Assembly (NCBI RefSeq): GCF_910592395.1
Contig: NC_088319.1
Coordinates: 12,462,001 to 12,526,000 of the forward strand
Length of the DNA: 64,000 bases
Direction of reading: 5' to 3'
DNA from: Lineus longissimus
Lineage: Eukaryota > Nemertea > Pilidiophora > Heteronemertea > Lineidae
Position numbers and translations under genes: made by a program. Each line of letters opens with the position of its first letter. The stretch's first letter is position 1. Below the pieces are notes generated by a model, which worked only from the letters and a program-made list of their open reading frames with translations, was not told where the DNA came from and ran no database searches. Positions 57,450 through 64,000 of the stretch are shown piece by piece.

Positions 57450-57861
57450 TAGCCGCACTTACACCACCTGAAAATGGACCACCAATCTTGGTTCGGGAAC
57501 CAATGCCGCACCATCGAAAATCCACCAAGCGCTTACACCAGCGCTGCAGCTAGTTATAAAATCCGGCTACAGATGGCGCGCAAACAATAAGCAGAACGCG
57601 GAAAGCCTTGGCAGAAAGCGCCATTTCGAAAGCGCCGCCTGGAGCCGAACCATCTAACTAGCTAATTGCCGATCCATTTGCGCTTACACCACGACAAAGC
57701 CGAGCTTTTAACAAGCCGGGCGAATTTGGACCATCAAGCTTGGTGGGACAAATTCGCTCGGCAATTTGTATCGGCAATGGATTGCCGAACCAATTTGTCG
57801 CGGCAATGTGGTGGTGTAAGTGCAATTGGTCCACCAATATTTCGTGGTGTAAGCGCAGCTA
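57450..57861. repeat. 412-bp MITE with TA-flanked inverted termini
   Basis: Left TAGCCGCACTTACACCAC, right GTGGTGTAAGCGCAGCTA. Internally it repeats GCGCTTACACCA-type blocks and is rich in GGCAAT/ATTGCC palindromes, so it folds extensively. No other copy in the window. The short open frames over it are incidental. Confidence 0.85.
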
Positions 57862-58830
57862 ATGTAGCGATAATATCTGGACACTTCATATCATTATTCA
57901 ATTTCCTCCCTTTTTGGGTTAATTTTGCTGAGAAAGATGACCCCACCTATAACATATTTCATGGAACATTTGGCTTATTCAGATAATTTCGTCCAATTTA
58001 TTTTTAGTCACATTAGGACATAAAGACAATTACAGGGAAAATCTTCTAGAAGACAATAAATTATAATTATAATTAAAATAAATAGTTTCTATGCATTGTT
58101 GCAAAGCTTGGCAATGCTCTTTGCCAAACTACACGTACTTCCAACTAAATGACTGACAGTTTAACCAACCTCAGCCCATCATTCTGCAGACACCTTCAGT
58201 TACTAGTGAGGTTTCCCATCTGGTCCAAGAACCAATTCACCAAGAATGGTCCTCGTTATCGGATGGTTTAGCATTCACGACAGAGATCCAGCAATGATTG
58301 ACGTTTTTTTAAGGTTTTCAGTGCATCAACAAACTTTTAAGTGGCATATTACGGCCTGTTCATCAAGCTGTCATGACATGCCAAAAGACTTTTTACCGCA
58401 ACTGGTCAATTAAATCCTTATTCGTTTGGGATGGAGACACCGGCTTCTCCAGCCTGATTCATGGTATCCGCTTTTGAGAAAACGGGGAGGCCTGCCCTAA
58501 CACTGGTGATGATGTCGCACACAAACACTTGGCATTGTTGGTGAATAGATTCTCGGCACGGGATAGTGAACCTCACCATCTTTTGCTACCTTGCTTGAGT
58601 ACCAGTTAAACCCTTACAACCTTTCTGACTATCTTACTTCCCTTGGAGGGAAAAAAACTAAAAGATATGGCATCATCTTTTCAATGCCGAAACACCTTGA
58701 CATTGCAGATGTTTGATCATAAAATCTTAGTCCGCTGCTCAAACTTTATAGCAAATAATCTATACCTTAGACATGCATAGGAGAGGTGAAATTTGGTTCA
58801 ATATTGGTAAAACACTCAAGAACAGTACTG

Positions 58831-59170
58831 TATGAAATACAGTACATTTCACTCAAATACAGTAAATAAAGTACAGTATATTTCACCCAAATACAGTACT
58901 ATATGAAATACAGTACATTTCACTCAAATACAGTAAATAAAGTACAGTATATTTCACCCAAGTGCAGAGCTATGTGAAATACAGTACATTTTACCCAAAT
59001 TCAGTAAATAAAGTACAGTATATTTCACCCAAATACAGTACTATATGAAATACAGTACATTTCACTCAAATACAGTGCGATGTAAAATACAGTACATTTC
59101 ACCCAAATACATGTACAGTCAAATTACAGTATAGTATTTTTCACCCAAATACAGTTTAATGTAAAATACA
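58831..59170 (+). repeat. 71-bp higher-order minisatellite
   Basis: TATGAAATACAGTACATTTC recurs with spacing of about 71 bases (about 58831, 58902, 58973, 59044). Each unit is built of smaller AAATACAGTACATTTCACCC variants; the right end decays. Confidence 0.9.
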
Positions 59171-60214
59171 GCCAAAAAAGAATAGTGCAATACATCAGAG
59201 CTAGGAACCATTCTGAAATTTTAGCAGGCATAAAGTTTGCTGAAGATTATAAAAAACAACAAAAATGTAATTTTGAAGAAACACATCAGCAGAAGAAGGA
59301 CCTACAGCAGTAAATTTCATTTGTGAACCGCAAGGAAGATTAAAAACGACAACCGTAGAAAAAATACACCAAGCGACAAATATTATAGCAGATATTTTGC
59401 ACAGGGTGTAGCAGAAAAGCTTTTAAAAAGACTAATTTTACTTTTAATTCGAAATAAGTCATCAACATCAAATAAATTTGTAGGCGTCATGGCCCAGTAT
59501 TGTGCCTTTGCTTTGAAAGTCATAAACAGTTATCCTTTCAAAGTTTTGTAGGTATGGCATTTCAATTTCATTATTTTTTCACCAAATTTGTATTCAATTT
59601 CTCAGCTTCAACTTTAGATAAATGATAATTATTCAAATTAACAATAAAAATATTAGTTTAGACCAAAATTAAGCACAGGCCAGACTGAAACAAATTCTTG
59701 CTTAAAGTTTTCTGGAACACCCTATGATACAAGAAAGCAGTCTCATAATGTGATATATTAAATATGAATAACAACAGGGTCTTATTGCATAAGATTTCAG
59801 AAGTGGTGGTGGAGAGCAGGACTGGGAAGAAACTTAGCGAATCAAAACGGCAATGACACTTTGTTTGCAGATCAGCAGATTAACTCAAAACTCACAATGC
59901 CAAACTTTAAAGGGGGTATTGGTCAATGCCAAACTTTAAAGGAGCTATTGGTCAATATACAGGCTAGCCTAAACATGCTAAATGCATAATTCTCCAGGGC
60001 TAGGGGCACCTGAATATCTTCAGGAGTTTCAAAGCATAAATTTCAGACACAAACACTTTTTTCCTCCACCATGCACTTCTATTTATGGGCGGATTTTACT
60101 TTTAAGCTCGTCAACAGCAGCATTATGTGATGCATAATCGATAATTTACAGACACGGTTAAAAACAGCAGTTAGAAAACCCTTGGTAGAAAACATAGAGA
60201 CCTGACAACCTCCA

Positions 60215-60405
60215 TACAGTCCAAATCACAATGGTCATCCCTAAATTCGTGTCATTGACGTGCTACCCTGCACGTATGGCGTGCATCAGTCGTGTGTTAT
60301 ATACACGAAACAGAGAGATAAGTGCGTCATTGACAAACAACTCGTGCGTATGTTGCATGCCACTGACGCGAAGCAGAAAGGATGTCATTTGTGATTTGGA
60401 CTGTA
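60215..60405. repeat. Repeat D (MITE), full copy
   Basis: Termini TACAGTCCAAATCACAATGG and CATTTGTGATTTGGACTGTA are inverted repeats ending in TA. Family shared with 36180-36359 and 39131-39295. Confidence 0.9.
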
Positions 60406-60604
60406 CAACAATCATAATCGATATTGAGTTGAGAGCCAACCCTGCCCAAAGAAAATTTTGGAGGAGGGCATCTAATTTTATTACGGGAATGCTCTACATG
60501 TTATTGGGAGTGGCCCACACCTGGGACTATTTTGGGAAGAACTTAGATGAGGACAGCAGTAGAAAGAAAGTTGACAATTAAACCCAAGTTTGACAAAATC
60601 CCAC

Positions 60605-60750
60605 AAAGTTCAGTTCAGTTACATCAGACTTTCATTTTCTTAAATTCAGTCACATTAAACCTTCATTTTCTTAAATTCAGTTCAGTCACAACAGACTTTA
60701 GTTTTCATAAATTCAGTTCAGTCACATTAAACTTTCATTTTCTTAAATCT
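60605..60750 (+). repeat. TTCAGTCACATTAAAC minisatellite
   Basis: About four irregular units, each of the form CAGTTCAGTCACATTAAAC followed by TTTCATTTTCTTAAATT. Confidence 0.8.
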
Positions 60751-60864
60751 AGCATGACTTAAGTAAATTAATTGAAGCAGTTTGTTTGGGGAAAAACCCT
60801 GGTTTACAACTGAAACGATTTTCTTAAATGACGGCTTTTAATATGGCAAAATATATGTGCAGTA

Positions 60865-60945
60865 ATGTAAACATTACCTAGTAATGTAATAAAACATCAC
60901 CTAGTAACATAAACATTACCTAGTAATATAAATATTACCTGACCC
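60865..60945 (+). repeat. ATTACCTAGTAATRTAA short tandem repeat
   Basis: Four units of about 20-25 bases (AACATTACCTAGTAATGTAA and variants); the unit itself is partly palindromic. Confidence 0.8.
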
Positions 60946-61689
60946 TTAATATGGCTATAGTATAAAAATCAACATATCGGTAGAAGCTGTACAAGTGGTC
61001 TATTTACATAACTGGTTTTGTTTGGTCATGAAATGAAATTAACGCTCATGGGAAATTTTGATAAAGTGTCAACTATGCAAGTTTTTGAGGCATTCTGCGC
61101 TATTGTACCTACAGGAACAATCATTAGGAACGACCCAGCATTATCTTGCGACACTTCTGCTTCAAAATCCCTTTAATATTTCAACCATTTTGACATCTTC
61201 ATCAAAATTTCCCCAAGTTATCGGAATACATCAAACTCTTAAATAAACAGGGTATAAATTGCTTGATAATGAAATAAATCTCGCACAAAATAAAGGACTT
61301 CATACTGGTGAAAGAAATTGATATAAAAAGACTTATATATAGATTGAAACTCAAAGCTTGGTGATTTAGCTAAATACTTTGGTGAACTTGACATTCCAGT
61401 GGATTCTATTCAAATGTTCAAGTGATTATTATTCGGTGATTTTTCCCTAAATATTCTTGATGCATTTCACTACTCCTCAAACAATATTTTAGGTTATTCA
61501 TTTCCATAAATTTCAATGTGAATTTCATCAAACTGTTCAGCAAGGCTAACAAGCCAGGCAAGAGGAAATTGACAGACTGCAGCAGACGACAAACTGACCG
61601 TCTGCCTAAACTGCAAAACAGTCTGAAATTGAGTGATAATTCAAGAAATATTTGATGAAAAATGTCAATGAATATATTCCAAAGAATTA

Positions 61690-64000
61690 TTAAGAGACAG
61701 CAGCCGAAGAAGACTTTCCGCCCTTTGCTTTCGCCGCAACAGAGTCTGTCACATTCACCAACTGAAAGCGCCCCAATCCGGCGTGTTTCAGTCTATGCGG
61801 CGCCATCTGCGATTGCCCGACCACTGGCGAGCCGCAGACGATGCAATGATAATGCGTCTGCCGCTGATTATGCTTGCAGTTCTGTTTACAATTCTGACTC
61901 TGTGAATATTTCTGGAACCCCTGAGAGATGAAGAAGTCCTTCTTGTTGTGTTGTTTACGGTGCGTGGTGACCTTGATCGTGTCCGTGCACGTGAATGAAC
62001 ACTTCAAACAATGAAAATGCGTCGCTTGGTTCGAATACAAGCATTTTTGAAACCCACATTCGAGGTTTGCGCGATATTGTTCAAAGTCGTCCCCAGTTAT
62101 TTTATCGATACGCTGGTGACGTAACGTGTGTTGTTCAATACGGATTCTGCTGCATATTCCAAACCCGCAACTCTTCCGCCGACAATGGAAGTGCGTCGTA
62201 CTCTGGCGATACGAGCAGCCCCGTCGCCCGCAATCCTCGTGTGCCCAGTATCGCGTGTAACCATCCGGTACAGGTTCATCCTTATAGACACGCGGACTCG
62301 TCACGCGGCGTTGTTTGACAATAACCGCATCCGCATCCACGCCATCCTCCTGACCACGTGTTGAGTTTCTCTTACGACTCGAGCGACGCGAATTAGAATC
62401 CTCCATCCAACTGTTCATCTCCGACGAACTATCCAAATCAATTTCTAAGTTGCCATAGTTACCGTCCACGGCGTCATTCGTAGCCTCGTTATCAATATCC
62501 ATATCATTATTCCCAATTTCCGGGACATCCTTTTGAGCGTGTGCCATCATGTTTGAAAATTCCTCGCCGTTCAGATTCAGCGACGAATTCAAATCTGAAG
62601 CATGGGATGAACTGTCCTCGTCATCTAAAGCCCCAGTGCGCGACGATCCCGGTGATTTTACCATCATTTTTGGATGTTTATTTCGTTCAAATTTTATCCC
62701 ATGGCGCCCGACGTGAGTTTTGAGCCGTTCTGGATCAGAGAACGCTTGATTACAATCAAAACAATGATAATGGTCACGTTTCTTCAACTTACAGAAAGGG
62801 CGGCCACAGTTCTGGTTTAAGATGTAATGCATTTTTGATCGAAGGCTGTGCCAGCTTTCCATGTGAGGTGCGTGTGCTGTCTTCTGCTGTAACAGGACAG
62901 TCAGGGGGAGCGATTTCTGACCAGCAAGGGGATTATTCGGGTCATGACCGGACTCCAGGGTGCCGTTTCCGTTTGAGTCTTGGTTCAAGGACTCTAAGTC
63001 CTTGAGGGCCTCTGCAGCTGCGCTCGCTTGTTGTAGCGTTATCTCTCCTGATGCTGCGGTTGAGGTAGGCGTGCTCGGTGGGCGGATGACGGGCGTCGCC
63101 ACGCTCGCGGGAGGAAACGCCATGATGGGCGCGGTGAAAATCGGTAGGGCAGTAGGCATGCTGACGAGGCTCATCATGGACTCTGCTGATGCCATTGGAA
63201 CAAAGAACGTTGAATTGGCAGACGACTGGGTGGTTATAAAAGGAGGAATGCTGGCAACGGGGCGCATCAGGGACGGCTCCATCTTGATCGGGACTGGCTG
63301 CGGAATACCTGAGGAAGATTTCGGTGCGATGGGTTTGTGAAGAGGAATGGTAGACATTGGGTAGAATGTTCCCGACGCCTTGATGATCGTTTTAGACTTC
63401 AAATCCTCCAGTGTCGACGTCGGGGATTGTTCCGGTTCTTCCGCTGGTTTCGGCGCTTTGTATTCTACATGATGTTTCTTGTCGTGCTGAAACATCGTGC
63501 TATGGCGGACGAATGAGTAATCGCAACGCGGTCGAACACAGTGAAAATGGCGATTGGTCTTATTGTGCTGACAGTGCGGACGCCGACAATTCACGTCACG
63601 GTCGAAGAATTCAAATCCTTCCATGATCGACACATAATTATGGAACTCTTGCGCGTGGAGGTTCATAACGTCCGGCGAATTTGTCACATGATGACAACGC
63701 GGTCGCACACAGTGATAATGTTCCTTCATGAAATGCTTACACAGTTGATCCGGACACGGGAATCCGGCTTCAAACATTTTGAATCCATTCACGATCTTTG
63801 TTGAACTTAACAAGAACATTTCCCGCGTTATCTTGACACTGACTGGAGTACTCGTTTCGAATATCGCATTCTCTGTTACGTTTACTTTCGGCACCAGTGG
63901 GATTTCGTCCTTGGGATATTTTGGCGGGCGTCCGCGTTTCCGCCTGAGGAGTCCATCATTGGACGGCGCTGTGCGCTCCATGCGCCATTTGAGGTTGTCG
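61690..64000 (-). CDS. CASZ1: Castor-type zinc-finger transcription factor (C-terminal part)
   Basis: Neural/cardiac-lineage transcription regulator of the Castor family. The frame is open from the right window edge to TAA at 61690-61692: 763 residues from the first in-window ATG (63981), plus six upstream codons (DNLKWR) that run off the edge, so the true start lies outside. Numbering from that ATG: AT-hook-like RKRGRPPK at 14-21; six Castor-type fingers of the unusual C-X4-C ... HxHC-X2/4-C ... H-X3-4-H layout at about 76-114, 132-170, 392-427, 584-622, 642-678 and 698-733; Ala/Pro/Ser-rich linkers; an acidic stretch at about 450-520; a basic cluster RRSSRKR near 532. MNLHAQEFH and EGFEFFDRDVNCRRPHC are highly characteristic of Castor proteins. 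The last finger is followed by about 30 residues to the stop, as expected for a C-terminus. The whole in-window part is one exon. Convergent with the helicase cluster. Confidence 0.93.
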   Translation of the reverse strand, partial: DNLKWRMERTAPSNDGLLRRKRGRPPKYPKDEIPLVPKVNVTENAIFETSTPVSVKITREMFLLSSTKIVNGFKMFEAGFPCPDQLCKHFMKEHYHCVRPRCHHVTNSPDVMNLHAQEFHNYVSIMEGFEFFDRDVNCRRPHCQHNKTNRHFHCVRPRCDYSFVRHSTMFQHDKKHHVEYKAPKPAEEPEQSPTSTLEDLKSKTIIKASGTFYPMSTIPLHKPIAPKSSSGIPQPVPIKMEPSLMRPVASIPPFITTQSSANSTFFVPMASAESMMSLVSMPTALPIFTAPIMAFPPASVATPVIRPPSTPTSTAASGEITLQQASAAAEALKDLESLNQDSNGNGTLESGHDPNNPLAGQKSLPLTVLLQQKTAHAPHMESWHSLRSKMHYILNQNCGRPFCKLKKRDHYHCFDCNQAFSDPERLKTHVGRHGIKFERNKHPKMMVKSPGSSRTGALDDEDSSSHASDLNSSLNLNGEEFSNMMAHAQKDVPEIGNNDMDIDNEATNDAVDGNYGNLEIDLDSSSEMNSWMEDSNSRRSSRKRNSTRGQEDGVDADAVIVKQRRVTSPRVYKDEPVPDGYTRYWAHEDCGRRGCSYRQSTTHFHCRRKSCGFGICSRIRIEQHTLRHQRIDKITGDDFEQYRANLECGFQKCLYSNQATHFHCLKCSFTCTDTIKVTTHRKQHNKKDFFISQGFQKYSQSQNCKQNCKHNQRQTHYHCIVCGSPVVGQSQMAPHRLKHAGLGRFQLVNVTDSVAAKAKGGKSSSAAVS

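Larger units (their letters stand above)
48693..61689. other. Intergenic region between hlC and Castor
   Basis: About 13 kb with no convincing coding exon on either strand. It holds the hlC 3'UTR and poly(A) signal (49390), a higher-order tandem array (49512-50562), a 3.56-kb unit bounded by long inverted repeats (51370-54929), repeat C (56853-57047), two MITEs (57450-57861, 60215-60405), minisatellites (52243-52523, 58831-59170, 60605-60750, 60865-60945) and, on the right, the 3'UTR of the minus-strand Castor gene. Distal regulatory elements of Castor could be here but cannot be recognised by eye. Confidence 0.6.

Noticed and set aside
57666-57986. 106-aa ORF
   Set aside because: Most of it is the 57450-57861 MITE; both strands are open because of palindromic composition.
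60231-60581. 116-aa ORF in the right intergenic region
   Set aside because: Its first half is the interior of repeat D, and the remainder shows no recognisable domain.

Overview
This is a piece of an animal nuclear genome. The protein-coding genes are broken into many short exons with GT/AG introns, intergenic DNA is AT-rich, and the window is packed with MITEs, tRNA-derived SINEs and the 3' ends of non-LTR retrotransposons. Nothing in it looks bacterial. The protein families (calsyntenin, DHX36-type DEAH helicases, Castor zinc-finger factor) indicate a bilaterian. The intron and repeat style fits a marine invertebrate, possibly a spiralian, but I cannot name the phylum.

Layout. (1) 1-5922, plus strand: the 3' two-thirds of a calsyntenin gene (LG domain, membrane segment, acidic cytoplasmic tail with two kinesin-light-chain motifs); its cadherin exons lie left of the window. 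A 6 x 45 bp array that duplicates a 3' splice site sits directly before its membrane exon. (2) 5923-13695: 3'UTR and intergenic DNA without recognisable genes. (3) 13696-48692, plus strand: three head-to-tail DHX36-like DEAH-box helicase genes (called hlA, hlB and hlC here). I rebuilt each as 18 exons with the same intron phases at nearly every junction, and each gives one uninterrupted reading frame (824, 1066 and 841 aa). hlB is exceptional: its first exon encodes a J-domain with an intact HPD motif, an 11-residue repeat linker and an acidic stretch, and it is spliced in frame to the helicase. (4) 48693-61689: intergenic DNA with a higher-order tandem repeat, a 3.56 kb unit bounded by long inverted repeats, MITEs and minisatellites. 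(5) 61690-64000, minus strand: the 3' coding part of a Castor (CASZ1-type) zinc-finger gene, running off the right edge.

How the parts relate. The helicases are a tandem duplication cluster. Two members begin with a very short exon (13 and 19 nt) and lack the N-terminal G-quadruplex-binding region of vertebrate DHX36; the middle one carries a J-domain there instead, which in other proteins recruits Hsp70. Calsyntenin and Castor are the flanking anchors; CLSTN1 and CASZ1 also lie near each other in human 1p36, so the flanks may be an old linkage with the helicase cluster between them. Repeats are unusually close to splice sites throughout the helicase cluster, and one is associated with an apparent exon truncation in hlB.

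Limits: exon boundaries were placed by eye from splice consensus, reading-frame continuity and comparison among the three paralogues. Transcription, exact mRNA ends and repeat-family names are not established from the sequence.
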